This document shows positions 34,446 through 42,840 of a stretch of DNA of 64,000 bases, piece by piece. Numbering within the stretch: the stretch's first letter is position 1; the number at the start of each line of letters is the position of its first letter. Origin of the DNA: Thermogemmata fonticola (GTDB taxonomy: Bacteria > Planctomycetota > Planctomycetia > Gemmatales > Gemmataceae); the NCBI RefSeq assembly GCF_013694095.1, contig NZ_JACEFB010000003.1:1-64000 (forward strand), written 5' to 3'. Under the pieces are notes generated by a model. The model saw only the letters and a program-made list of their open reading frames with translations, ran no database searches and had not been told where the DNA came from. The position numbers and the translations under genes are program-made.

Positions 34446-35384
34446 TTAGGACCCTGCCTTGACCAATTCGACCTCGAAGATGAGGGTGGCATTCGGCGGA
34501 ACTTCCCCTTTGCCTTGGGCACCGTAGCCCATCTCCGGCGGGATAACCAGCTTGCGGATGCCGCCCGGTTTCATGCCGGGGATGCCCTTACGCCAGCCGG
34601 CGATCATGTCGTCGAGGGAAAGGGTCATGGGTTGGCCCCGATTGCGGCTTCGGCTATCGTCGAAGACTGTACCATCGGGCAGCCAGCCTTTGTAGTGCAC
34701 CGTGATGGTGGCCCCAGGTTCCACAGGAGTACCTTCCCCCAGGCGAAGGTCGCGGATGCGAACCCCGTCGCCTATGTGGGTCAGTTGCAAATCTTCCGTG
34801 CCCCCATCTGAACCATCCGACATCGGGCGGCCTGGACCTTGCGCCAGATTGGCTGAGGGAAGTATCTCCAGCAACTGCACCTCAAAAATCAGAAAGCTGT
34901 TCGGGGGAATCCGGTCGGTCCCTTGATTGCCATATCCTTTATCGGGCGCAATGACGAGTTTGCGGATGCCGCCGGGACGCATCCCTTGAATCCCATACAC
35001 CCAGCCGGTAATCACCCCATCCATTCCCGGCTTGAGATTGCAGACAAACGGGGCACGGCCTTCCGTGCTGTCGAAGACCGTACCATCCGCCAGCCAACCC
35101 TTGTAATGCACGCGAATGCGGGCGCCGATCTGCACCGGCGGTGAGCCTTCCCCCACCTTCAAGTCCCGAATCTTCACACCGGCGACCACCTCTTGCAGAT
35201 CGGGATCATGCAGTCCGCCGGGAGAACCGTCCGACATCTTCGGCCCGCTGCCGCCGAACATGCCCGCGACCACCGCTGACACAATTATCAACAAGGCAAT
35301 TCCTCCCGCCGGCAACAGCACGCGTAACATCCGCCGACGCTCCTCGGAGGGAGGCAGTGAGGATGTGGGAATATCCGCTGACAT
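34446..35384 (-). CDS. Double-domain FKBP-type peptidyl-prolyl cis-trans isomerase, membrane-anchored
   Basis: 312 residues. A single N-terminal helix (about 23-44, VLLPAGGIALLIIVSAVVAGMF) anchors two tandem FKBP domains (about 75-175 and 205-310) on the outside. Each has the family core: IRVHYKGWLADGTVFDST...GVITGWVYGIQGMRPGGIRKLVIAPDKGYG and the matching VHYKGWLPDGTVFDD...MIAGWRKGIPGMKPGGIRKLVIPPEMGYG, ending in PPN(S/A)(F/T)LIFEV. A periplasmic folding catalyst for prolyl bonds. ATG at 35384 follows AGGAG at 8 bases; upstream codons of the frame have no support. Confidence 0.95.
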   Translation of the reverse strand: MSADIPTSSLPPSEERRRMLRVLLPAGGIALLIIVSAVVAGMFGGSGPKMSDGSPGGLHDPDLQEVVAGVKIRDLKVGEGSPPVQIGARIRVHYKGWLADGTVFDSTEGRAPFVCNLKPGMDGVITGWVYGIQGMRPGGIRKLVIAPDKGYGNQGTDRIPPNSFLIFEVQLLEILPSANLAQGPGRPMSDGSDGGTEDLQLTHIGDGVRIRDLRLGEGTPVEPGATITVHYKGWLPDGTVFDDSRSRNRGQPMTLSLDDMIAGWRKGIPGMKPGGIRKLVIPPEMGYGAQGKGEVPPNATLIFEVELVKAGS

Positions 35385-35726
35385 AACCACAACTCCTGCA
35401 CCAGGTCCATTGCCCGCAGGGCAATCATCGCTGGCCCTGCTTTGCACCGGATTCACTCCCCAAAGCGACATTTTTCCTGATCTTTCAGGGATATTCTATC
35501 TAAGGCTACGCTTCCTATGGCCGACCCGGTTCGCCGCGTCTTCTCCAGCTTCAATTCTCCCTAGGGAGAAACAAACCGCCATCAGATTTCGAGGGGGGAA
35601 AAGCGAGGAGCCAAGACCGGCTGGCGTTAGACCGAATGCGGAGATTTTCGGCAATCTGCTGGTATTAAACGCACGTGCGGAAAAACCCCGACGTGTCCTA
35701 ACATTGTCCTAACAATGGAGGGGCGT
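35385..35726. other. Intergenic region, 342 bp
   Basis: Between the MFS gene stop and the FKBP gene start, both minus. Just after the MFS stop, on the minus strand, CATTGT-TAGG-ACAATG forms a small hairpin and a GGGGTTTTT follows about 20 bases later, a weak terminator candidate (35679-35720). The FKBP promoter was not identified. Confidence 0.45.
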
Positions 35727-37037
35727 TTAGCGGGCGGATCGGGGCGGTCTCCAGAGCCAAATCACGGCAGCAGTCGCCAGCAGCGGAGCCAACCCCGCAA
35801 TGGCCAAGCCCAAGTCATAACTGCCCGTCGTGTCAATATGGCGGCCCAGATGCTGCTGCACTGCTCCCGCTAGGAACCAGGCTATGGCGGCGAGCAATCC
35901 TGAACCCAGCCCCAGAAAGCGCTGGGGCAACTCCTGGACCAAGGCGTAGTAATAAGGATGCAAGCCGAGAATACCTGCCCCGGCCAGCCACAGCAGAACC
36001 ACAGCCGCCCAACCTCCGCCGCTCCAACGGGTGGCTGCCGCTAAGAGGGTCAAGCCAGCAAAGAGGACGAATCCCAAGCGGCGGGCCGCGGTCAACTCCC
36101 AGCCGCGAGCCGTCAGCAGGCGCACCACCGCTCCCGAAAGCAAGCACCCAATATCCGCCGCAATGTAATAGCCCGCCACGGCCACATCCGCCGCATCCGC
36201 GGAAAAACCCTCCGACTCTTTCAGATACTTGGGCAACCACGCCCGCAGGAACTGCCAGCTCACATTCAGACAACACACAATAATTCCCAGGCACACCAGC
36301 GGCAGAATCCAGCGTCCCGCAGAGACCGGCCCATCGGACTCCGGGCGATCGCCGCCACTTCCGAGTTCATCCACCGATGCCGAAGGAGGAACCGATCGCA
36401 GGTCCGCCGCCCGCACTAGGGTCAGCCATAAGGGCACCCAGAGCAACCCCGCCGCTCCGATGGTCCAGAATACCACCGGCCAGTCGCCGCCCAGATGGCG
36501 AATCCCCAGCACATACAGGGGAATCAACACGGCTCCCAGCGAAGCACCCGATTGCAGAATCCCGTTGCCGAGAGGGCGATCCCGGCCCGACAAGATCAAG
36601 CGAACCGTGATCAAGGCACATGGCCAGTGACCTGCTTCAAACAATCCCAAGGCCGTCCGGCAAATCAGCAGCCACCGGAATGCCCCGGAGGATGGATCAT
36701 CTGGGTCCGCCAGGATCGCGGTCCAGCTTTCCTGGGCCAGGAGCGGCGTGGCCAAACCCGCCAGCGACCAGCCTGCCAAAACGAGCGGATAGAGCAGCCG
36801 GGGACCGAAACGATCTGCCAAATACCCGAACAGGATCGAACCGATGGCAAACGCCCAACTGAAGTTCCGCTCGACCAAGCCATAGCGGGTATCGCTCAAC
36901 CCGTGACGCTGTTTCAATTCCGTCGCCGTTTGCGGCAAAGCCTGGCGATCCATGTAATTCAGCAGTGTAGCCAGCAACAGGACGCCACACACCCACCAAC
37001 GCCAGGATACGCCACGCTCGAAGCCAACGGTGTGCAT
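35727..37037 (-). CDS. Major facilitator superfamily transporter (anion:cation symporter type)
   Basis: 436 residues, about 12 membrane helices in two halves. N-terminus WWVCGVLLLATLLNYMDRQALP is typical of the ACS subfamily (hexuronate, sialate and phthalate carriers), followed by GSILFGYLADRFGPR (motif A) and GLFEAGHWPCALITVRLILSGRDRPLGNGILQSGASLGAVL, a signature of the sugar-acid group. The second half begins near residue 240. The substrate is not determined; a carboxylated sugar would fit a planctomycete polysaccharide degrader, and a PfkB sugar kinase lies 13 kb away. ATG at 37037 follows AGGGAAA. Confidence 0.87.
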   Translation of the reverse strand: MHTVGFERGVSWRWWVCGVLLLATLLNYMDRQALPQTATELKQRHGLSDTRYGLVERNFSWAFAIGSILFGYLADRFGPRLLYPLVLAGWSLAGLATPLLAQESWTAILADPDDPSSGAFRWLLICRTALGLFEAGHWPCALITVRLILSGRDRPLGNGILQSGASLGAVLIPLYVLGIRHLGGDWPVVFWTIGAAGLLWVPLWLTLVRAADLRSVPPSASVDELGSGGDRPESDGPVSAGRWILPLVCLGIIVCCLNVSWQFLRAWLPKYLKESEGFSADAADVAVAGYYIAADIGCLLSGAVVRLLTARGWELTAARRLGFVLFAGLTLLAAATRWSGGGWAAVVLLWLAGAGILGLHPYYYALVQELPQRFLGLGSGLLAAIAWFLAGAVQQHLGRHIDTTGSYDLGLAIAGLAPLLATAAVIWLWRPPRSAR

Positions 37038-37064
37038 AGCGGCTTTTCCCTGGTGTCTACGCTC

Positions 37065-37108
37065 TGAACGATACCGTAGGGGACTATGAACGATACTCTA
37101 GGGGAAAC
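37065..37108. repeat. Imperfect 22-bp tandem repeat before the MFS gene
   Basis: TGAACGATAC..TAGGGGA occurs at 37065-37086 and again at 37087-37108. It lies 28 bases upstream of the MFS start, within the probable promoter/leader. Confidence 0.65.
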
Positions 37109-37220
37109 GAGTCAAACGCTCGGATGCCTGAGGAGGGTGATGAGTCCGGCTGGAGGGAAGGCGGCAACTGCTTGGATGCCGTATCCTCACGGCGGCGTCT
37201 ATCTCACGGCGGTATACCCG

Positions 37221-37979
37221 TCACTGCCAGCTTCCATCCCAATGCACCACCCGTTCCAGGAAGTCTGCCACCGAGCGGGCGAAGAAGGTGAACAGGGCCT
37301 CGCCTTTCTCCGCCGTAGCCGCTGCCGGGGCGCCGATGTGCCCTGGTTCGCTCCGTTCCGGCATCACCCAGGCCCGGTAACCAGGGGCAAAGCCGCTTCC
37401 AAAGGGTACCTCCGGCAATTGGGACACGTCTCCTACAACCCACTGCGGGGCCAGGCGCAGCATCATGGATGTTTCCCACTCGCAGGCGTGCCCCATCTGC
37501 GACTGCACCAAGCCGCTCACCGCCTCCCGTGGGTTTCCCCCCGCTTCCCAATACGTCAGCGACAGGAGCAACAACTCCCGATAATCCCGGAACTCTTGCT
37601 TGAGTTCAAAAAGGGCCTGCTGCACCGGCACGATGTTGCCGCCGTGGCCGTTGAGGAAAACCAGGCGGGAAAAACCATGTTCGATCCAGCAGCGGGCCAA
37701 TCCCTGAAGCATCTCGATATAGTGCCGGCCCGCCAGGGACAGGGTACCGGGAAAGTCCAGGTGGTGATGGGAGTGGCCCAGCCATTGCACCGGCGCAAAC
37801 AAGCACTGCTGCGCAATCGGCAACTCCTGGACCCGCCGCACCACTTCTCCCAACAGCAAAGTATCGGTGAATACGGGCAAATGCCGGCCATGTTGCTCCA
37901 GGGCCGCTATAGGCAGAACAATCGGCGTCTTCCGGGGCAGCTCCGCGATCACCGGCCAGGACAACTCGCTGAGATTCAT
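37221..37979 (-). CDS. Creatininase-family amidohydrolase
   Basis: 252 residues, the usual length for the family (creatininase, MftE, FAPy deformylase). The metal ligands are seen in ALEQHGRHLPVFTDT (Glu, His, Asp), HHHLDFPGTLSL, VFLNGHGGN and CEWETSMML. ATG at 37979 follows AAGGA and gives the family N-terminus; the longer frame from 38045 is not supported. Substrate unknown; the neighbours (MFS, zinc-ribbon protein) do not define a pathway. Confidence 0.9.
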   Translation of the reverse strand: MNLSELSWPVIAELPRKTPIVLPIAALEQHGRHLPVFTDTLLLGEVVRRVQELPIAQQCLFAPVQWLGHSHHHLDFPGTLSLAGRHYIEMLQGLARCWIEHGFSRLVFLNGHGGNIVPVQQALFELKQEFRDYRELLLLSLTYWEAGGNPREAVSGLVQSQMGHACEWETSMMLRLAPQWVVGDVSQLPEVPFGSGFAPGYRAWVMPERSEPGHIGAPAAATAEKGEALFTFFARSVADFLERVVHWDGSWQ

Positions 37980-38304
37980 CTTTACTTCCTTGCCCAAGTC
38001 CAAGCCGATGCTAGGCTTCTCTCCACCCGCTGGGACAAGTAGCACCAGCTCCAGGAACCGGGGCGCTCCGCACCAAACAGCTTGGACTCAGTTTAGTCCT
38101 TCACGATGCTATTGGACTGATTTTCTGGAGAAAACTTCAGACACCGTGCCCGCGGAACCTGTCACCGGGTTCCGAAATCCTGCCCCCACTGGCCTCAACT
38201 CGTCCTGCCGCTTGTTGCAACCTCACCATTCCATCTCTCAATCACAATGCTCGATCGCTAATCGCAGGACATAAACATATGATATAGCTACAATCCAGTA
38301 TGAT
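37980..38304. other. Intergenic region, 325 bp, AT-rich at its right end
   Basis: Between the zinc-ribbon gene stop and the creatininase-family gene start, both on the minus strand. From about 38215 base composition turns AT-rich, continuing into the zinc-ribbon gene. No terminator with a T-run or clear promoter was seen. Confidence 0.5.
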
Positions 38305-38976
38305 TCAATTTGAATAATACTTTTTACATAACTCTAGCACACCGATTCCAATCGCTCGCACATTTTCCTCAAAATGTATTATCATAAACATTAATTCTCC
38401 CACAGTCCATATCAACATGCATACAAAAACTGCGATAGGCGTTGAAATCAACATTACTCTTAGCCATGCCCATACCATAGCACTTTCTAATGGATTATCG
38501 GCGATGATATATTTGATAAAACCAAAAAATAATGCCAAAATAAATAAGCCCAAAATTATACAAGCTAAAACCTTAAAGCAATACCCCATGATCACCAGGA
38601 CTGGGTATTTACGCTTCGTAGGAAGGCGGGGCAAGGAGGGCATGGCCTTGGCGGAATACTCCGCTTGGGGCACGGGCAGCGGCTCCTCGATCCATTCCGG
38701 TTCGACGAAGGCGGGTTCGGAAGAGGAAGGATAGGACGGCGCCACTGGTGGCGAGGCGTAATTCCCAACGGCCTTGGAGGGACCGGCAGGGGGAGCCTCC
38801 ACGGGAGGTGTCGTACCGGCATCCTCGGATAGTTCAGATCTCGAGACCGCAGCCATGTCAGCGGGGAACTGCAAGACCGTCTGACACCGAGGACAAGGTT
38901 TGGTTTTTCCGATGAGCCGCTCAGACACTTTAATACGAGCTTGACAGTTAGGACACTGAACCAATAAGCGGGACAT
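38305..38976 (-). CDS. Zinc-ribbon membrane protein, function unknown
   Basis: 223 residues. The N-terminal zinc ribbon has CPNC at 8-11 and CPRC at 28-31 (MSRLLVQCPNCQARIKVSERL), followed by a Pro/Ser/Glu-rich linker (45-115) and two membrane helices (about 126-152 and 168-195) with a short tail. This ribbon-linker-helices layout is common in Planctomycetes, where it is usually annotated as hypothetical. The C-terminal half is noticeably AT-rich compared with the N-terminal half and all neighbours. A good promoter lies at 39048-39077. Confidence 0.8.
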   Translation of the reverse strand: MSRLLVQCPNCQARIKVSERLIGKTKPCPRCQTVLQFPADMAAVSRSELSEDAGTTPPVEAPPAGPSKAVGNYASPPVAPSYPSSSEPAFVEPEWIEEPLPVPQAEYSAKAMPSLPRLPTKRKYPVLVIMGYCFKVLACIILGLFILALFFGFIKYIIADNPLESAMVWAWLRVMLISTPIAVFVCMLIWTVGELMFMIIHFEENVRAIGIGVLELCKKYYSN

Positions 38977-39047
38977 ATTCTCGTCTCCCAGAGGTCAGAA
39001 CACGTTACTCTAATATCTATCACTATAACTGTTCAATTGTTTCGATG

Positions 39048-39084
39048 AATATATCACACTGGTTCCTCCACTGTCAAGCAGTGG
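39048..39084 (-). promoter_or_regulatory. Sigma70-like promoter of the zinc-ribbon gene with an overlapping inverted repeat
   Basis: On the minus strand, a perfect TTGACA (39077-39072), an 18-base spacer and TATATT (39053-39048). CCACTG-TCAAG-CAGTGG (39068-39084) is an inverted repeat centred on the -35 hexamer and would suit a repressor site. The predicted leader is about 65 bases. Confidence 0.65.
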
Positions 39085-39275
39085 TAGCTTGCCGTAACCC
39101 CAGCGTCCACTCCGAGGACATTCGAGGATGCGGAATCCCCAGCTCAGGCGGCCAATCTCATTTTTCTTTCATGCAGAACATGGTACAACGGAATAGCAAA
39201 AAGTAAGGGGAAGAAACTCTCGGCGAACATGCCTGGCCTGTGCCAACCCGGCATCCATCAGGAGGGAACGCTGCC

Positions 39276-40910
39276 ATGTTCAAGAGCCGTTATGGGATAG
39301 GACTAGTCATTTTGTGTGGGGGGATGAGTTGGGCGGTGGTGCGCTCAGCGGAGGAGGTGGCTCCCCATCCCCGCCTCGTCTTGCCGGGATATCGCACGGT
39401 GGTCGATGCCGTGCGTGCTGACCCGAAGCAATTCCGCCTGCAAGTGGCCAGTACCCCGACTCCCGCGGGTTTCCTGGGAGTTGTCCTGGCCGAAAAGAAT
39501 GGGGCGGTGATCGTCGAGGAGGTTGCTTTGGATTCTCCGGCAGAAGCCGCCGGTTTGCAAGCGGGGGATCGCCTGTTGGCCTTGGATGGTCAGCCAGTCC
39601 GGCACCTGACAGCAGCACGAGAATACCTGCGTGATCTGCTCGCAGGCCATACGCTCCAGTTAGAAATCGAGCGGAAGGGCCTACGTCAGAAACTTCAGGC
39701 CACTCTGACGCCGGTGTCCGCTCCCCTAGCCCCTCCGGAGCGTCCATTCGGCAAAGGACCTGCGGGGAAGTTCGGTGGCTGGGACGATCGTTTGCCTCGC
39801 GCCTGGCGCAAATCGGTCTATCGCCTGGCTGTGTTGGGTATTGAATATCCCGATGTCAAGCACAATCCCAAAATCACGGCGGAGGATTGGACGCGAGCCT
39901 TCTTCAGTACGGACGAGTACCAAGACAAATCCCCAACGGGAGAGAAAGTTTATGGCAGCATGCGGGATTACTACCACGAGGTAAGCTACGGCAAGCTGAA
40001 GCTGGAGGGGCAATTCCTCGGCTGGGTGCAGGTGTCCAAAAAACGCCAGGACTACTCGACGGGAAGCAGCAGCTCTCCAGCGGAACGGCGAGCCTTACTG
40101 GTCGAAGCCTTGGATGCCTACACGGCCAAGCATGGGAAGGATTCGCTCAAGGATTTTGACGGCGTTTGCTTCCTGTATGCAGGGGGGCGAGTGCAAACCA
40201 GTCGCGGCGGGTTGTACTGGCCGCATCGGGCCAACGTGACCTATCAGGGCCGGTCAATTCCCTACTTCATCGTTCCGGAAGGAGGGAACCGCATGACTGA
40301 TATCAGCGTCTGCTGCCATGAGTTTGGCCATTTACTCGGCCTGCCGGACCTGTACGCGCGGCCCGAACAACCGGGCAGTGAAGGGGTGTGGCAATGGTGT
40401 GTCATGTCGAATCAATTAGGCGGCGGGCGGCCGCAACATCCCTCGGCTTGGTGTAAAGAACAACTGGGGTGGATCGAACCCGTGGTGCTCGACCCGCGCA
40501 TTCCCCAAAAGTTGATTCTCAGCCCAATCTGGAATGATCCCCGGCAATGTTACAAGGTCATGATCCGGCCCGATGGCACCGAGTATTTCCTCCTGGAATA
40601 CCGTACCCGCAACGGTTGGGACGCCGGCTTACCAGCGGAGGGTTTGCTCATCTGGCGGGTCTTCGCCGGTGCAAATCGTGGCGGCCAACCTGTGTATCTG
40701 GAGGAATCCCACGGCATTCAGGGAGCTAGCGGACCGCGCCTGTTCCCCGACAGCGTCCCCTTTCCGAGCAAGTCCAACAACAGCTTCACCCCTTATACTA
40801 TCCCCAGCAGCAAAAGTCAGTTGGGTGGAGGACTCCCCGTCTGGATCACCAACATCCGGAAATTGCCTGATGGCCGTATCACTTTCCACATTGGTTACGA
40901 GTACCACTGA
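39276..40910 (+). CDS. Exported M6-family metalloprotease with an N-terminal PDZ domain
   Basis: 544 residues. Signal peptide (about 6-24), then a PDZ domain (about 65-135) with GFLGVVLAEKNGAVIVEEV and LDSPAEAAGLQAGDRLLALDGQPV, then an immune-inhibitor-A-like M6 peptidase. The zinc site is CHEFGHLLGLPD, with His348-Glu349, His352 and Asp358 (HExxHxxGxxD). Tail residues TIPSSKSQLGGG and WITNIRKLPDGRITFHI are typical of M6 proteins. ATG at 39276 has GGAGGG upstream. A cytochrome c gene begins almost at its stop. The PDZ fusion suggests targeting to a peptide ligand or substrate C-terminus. Confidence 0.92.
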   Translation: MFKSRYGIGLVILCGGMSWAVVRSAEEVAPHPRLVLPGYRTVVDAVRADPKQFRLQVASTPTPAGFLGVVLAEKNGAVIVEEVALDSPAEAAGLQAGDRLLALDGQPVRHLTAAREYLRDLLAGHTLQLEIERKGLRQKLQATLTPVSAPLAPPERPFGKGPAGKFGGWDDRLPRAWRKSVYRLAVLGIEYPDVKHNPKITAEDWTRAFFSTDEYQDKSPTGEKVYGSMRDYYHEVSYGKLKLEGQFLGWVQVSKKRQDYSTGSSSSPAERRALLVEALDAYTAKHGKDSLKDFDGVCFLYAGGRVQTSRGGLYWPHRANVTYQGRSIPYFIVPEGGNRMTDISVCCHEFGHLLGLPDLYARPEQPGSEGVWQWCVMSNQLGGGRPQHPSAWCKEQLGWIEPVVLDPRIPQKLILSPIWNDPRQCYKVMIRPDGTEYFLLEYRTRNGWDAGLPAEGLLIWRVFAGANRGGQPVYLEESHGIQGASGPRLFPDSVPFPSKSNNSFTPYTIPSSKSQLGGGLPVWITNIRKLPDGRITFHIGYEYH

Positions 40911-40914
40911 GAGC

Positions 40915-41355
40915 GTGGCTTCCCGATGCCAAGGAGGGCCACGAACTAATGACCGCCGCTGGTTCTGGTGTCTCGCCTTGATCGTAACGGGAGTGGGAAG
41001 CAGCGGCTGCCACAGCCCGGCTTCCTCCGTACAGGAACCTGCCCAACTGTTCCAACTCCATTGCGCGCGCTGCCATGCTCAGGTCGGCGAAGTCGGGGGA
41101 CCACAATTGGGAGCCTCCCAAGGTCCCGATTTACGGGAGATTGGCCGACGGCGCTCCCCAGAATGGATCGCTGATTACATCCGGCAACCGACCAATCGCC
41201 GGCCGAATACTCGTATGCCCGCCTTTGCCGGCCAGCTCAGCGAGGAGCAAATCCGCGCCCTAGCGGACTACCTCTATCAGCGAAGCGCTACCTCCCCTTC
41301 CAGGACGCCGACCGCTCCCTCACTTCGCGGCAGCGATGAACATTCGACAGATTAG
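40915..41355 (+). CDS. Monohaem cytochrome c, exported; start codon uncertain
   Basis: About 146 residues. A hydrophobic signal segment (FWCLALIVTGVGSSGC) is followed by a class I cytochrome c domain: haem motif CARCH, a Gly/Pro-rich GPDLREIGRRRSPEWIADYIRQP and an axial Met in NTRMPAFAG, ending LSEEQIRALADYLYQR. The only in-frame start after the previous stop is GTG at 40915, which lacks a ribosome site. A good site (AAGGAGG, 40931) with ATG at 40949 exists in the +1 frame, so either GTG is used or one base is missing. It directly follows the M6 protease gene. Its redox partners are unknown. Confidence 0.8.
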   Translation: MASRCQGGPRTNDRRWFWCLALIVTGVGSSGCHSPASSVQEPAQLFQLHCARCHAQVGEVGGPQLGASQGPDLREIGRRRSPEWIADYIRQPTNRRPNTRMPAFAGQLSEEQIRALADYLYQRSATSPSRTPTAPSLRGSDEHSTD

Positions 41356-42335
41356 GCAGAAGTGCTCAGTGGCGGAATGAAAATCTCTCCCCGCTTGGGG
41401 TCGTAAAGCCCGACACCCAAATCCTGAGCCACGGTTTCGATCCTTCCGTACAGCGCCATGGCGAACACCGCGGGCACATATGGCTCTGGGAAGCCCTCCC
41501 GCCGCAACCAATTGAGAAAATCCGCGTCAGCCAATCGTTGGAGGATTTGCTCGAAGGGGCGGGAACTGAAAACCCGTCCTTTCACCTCGAGCACCAAGGT
41601 GAAACGAAAGCCGTTGGCTTCCTCCACCTCCAGGACCAAGTCCACCTCCCCATCGTACTGAACCTTGGCAATTCGCCGCACGATCCGCTGGCTTCTCTCC
41701 AGAATGTACGGCATTTGATCCTCCGCCAAATCCTCGTGAAGCAACCCCCACCGTTCTTGCATGCGTCCGATGCTTTGGCTGATGCTCCGAAGCTCCTCCG
41801 TATGCTTCTCCATCTGCTCCTCCACACGCTCCATCCGCACCGTCAACGCCGCTATCTGCTCCTCCACACGCTCCATCCGCACCGTCAACGCCGCTATCTG
41901 ACGACTGTTCTCCGCTATCTGCTCCTCCACACGCTCCATCCGCACCGTCAACGCCGCTATCTGCTCCTCCACCTTCTCCATCCGCACCGTCAACGCCGCT
42001 ATCTGCTCCTCCACACGCTCCATCCGCACCGTCAACGCCGCTATCTGCTCCTCCACACGCTCCATCCGCACCGTCAACGCTGCTATCTGACGGTTATTCT
42101 GCTCGATAACCTCCCAAACACGCCGAAATTGTTCGTTCATTTCCTGACGCAAGCGAGCGATGGCTTCCTCCATCTCGCGCCGGAATTGTTCCATCCGCTC
42201 AGGGAGCGCCAGCAATTCTTCGCTCAAAAGTTTGCGGCGGACCTCCTCGCGAAAGGCGGGGTCCCGATCGAGCAGCTCCAGAAACTTGGCTCGGAATGCG
42301 GGATCTTGCAGCAACTCATCAATCGAGGATGCCAT
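41352..42335 (-). CDS. Coiled-coil repeat protein with a C-terminal nuclease-like domain (DUF3782 type)
   Basis: 327 residues. An N-terminal helical region (DPAFRAKFLELLDRDPAFREEVRRKLL), then a coiled coil with six copies of the 14-residue IAALTVRME(R/K)VEEQ, interrupted once by a 7-residue IAENSRQ, then a globular C-terminus (about 195-327). The latter shows AKVQYDGEVDLVLEVE and FTLVLEVKGRVFSSR, a D...ExK arrangement like PD-(D/E)xK nucleases; proteins of this layout are labelled DUF3782 and occur in thermophilic and filamentous bacteria. Nuclease activity is inference. ATG at 42335 follows GGGAGAG. Its stop overlaps that of the convergent cytochrome gene by 4 bp. Confidence 0.85.
   Translation of the reverse strand: MASSIDELLQDPAFRAKFLELLDRDPAFREEVRRKLLSEELLALPERMEQFRREMEEAIARLRQEMNEQFRRVWEVIEQNNRQIAALTVRMERVEEQIAALTVRMERVEEQIAALTVRMEKVEEQIAALTVRMERVEEQIAENSRQIAALTVRMERVEEQIAALTVRMERVEEQMEKHTEELRSISQSIGRMQERWGLLHEDLAEDQMPYILERSQRIVRRIAKVQYDGEVDLVLEVEEANGFRFTLVLEVKGRVFSSRPFEQILQRLADADFLNWLRREGFPEPYVPAVFAMALYGRIETVAQDLGVGLYDPKRGEIFIPPLSTSA
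41814..42086. repeat. Six 42-bp tandem repeats with one 21-bp spacer
   Basis: Units start at 41814, 41856, 41919, 41961, 42003 and 42045, almost identical at the DNA level; 41898-41918 is a 21-bp half-length insert. Each unit is two heptads of the coiled coil, so copy-number changes preserve frame and coil register. Confidence 0.95.
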
Positions 42336-42840
42336 AAAATCTCTCCCGATAGCGGTTTTTCCTGGGACTTCCCACGTTCAAAAATACCTCATCCACTGCA
42401 TCCTTACCCGAACAGACTACACACGTCATTCCTGCAATGCGGTAATCTTACGAGGCGGTACTCCCGCTCCGCGATCCGGAATACGTTTTCTTCCCCCAAA
42501 GTATCGATCTCCGGCATGGGTGGTCCAGATCTGTTTGTTTATAACCATCATACGCCAAGCAGGTGTACTCCCCTCGATTAAGAACCGCCCAAGGCCCAGT
42601 TGCGGGGAGGAATTTTCCCTCTCTTCTCAACCGCGATTTGCCGCTGAAAGCCGACGGTATCCGGCCGCCCCTGGATATCAGAAGAAAGGGATAAATTATG
42701 AACATGCGATGATAGTTATTTGCTGAGATAGGACCTGTCATATAGAGTGGTGTTGATAAGAATGGGCCGCTGAATGACCGGGAAACATCAAGATGGTTCA
42801 AGATTACCTTTCCGGCTCATCCCATTTCAGGAGAGAAGCT
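42336..42840. other. Divergent intergenic region, 505 bp
   Basis: Between the coiled-coil gene (minus) and the dioxygenase gene (plus). Open frames on both strands here have no ribosome sites and no family resemblance. The right half is fairly AT-rich and probably holds the dioxygenase promoter; a TATAGA near 42741 has only a poorly spaced partner. Confidence 0.5.

Noticed and set aside
41814-42086. Possible CRISPR array
   Set aside because: The 42-bp units abut without spacers and are part of an open coiled-coil reading frame.
41538-42581. 347-codon His/Leu-rich open frame on the plus strand
   Set aside because: Shadow of the 42-bp coiled-coil repeats read on the other strand, which produces an artificial HPHRQRRYLL repeat.
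42448-42801. 117-codon open frame on the minus strand upstream of the dioxygenase
   Set aside because: No ribosome site and no similarity; considered and left as intergenic DNA, not a pseudogene.
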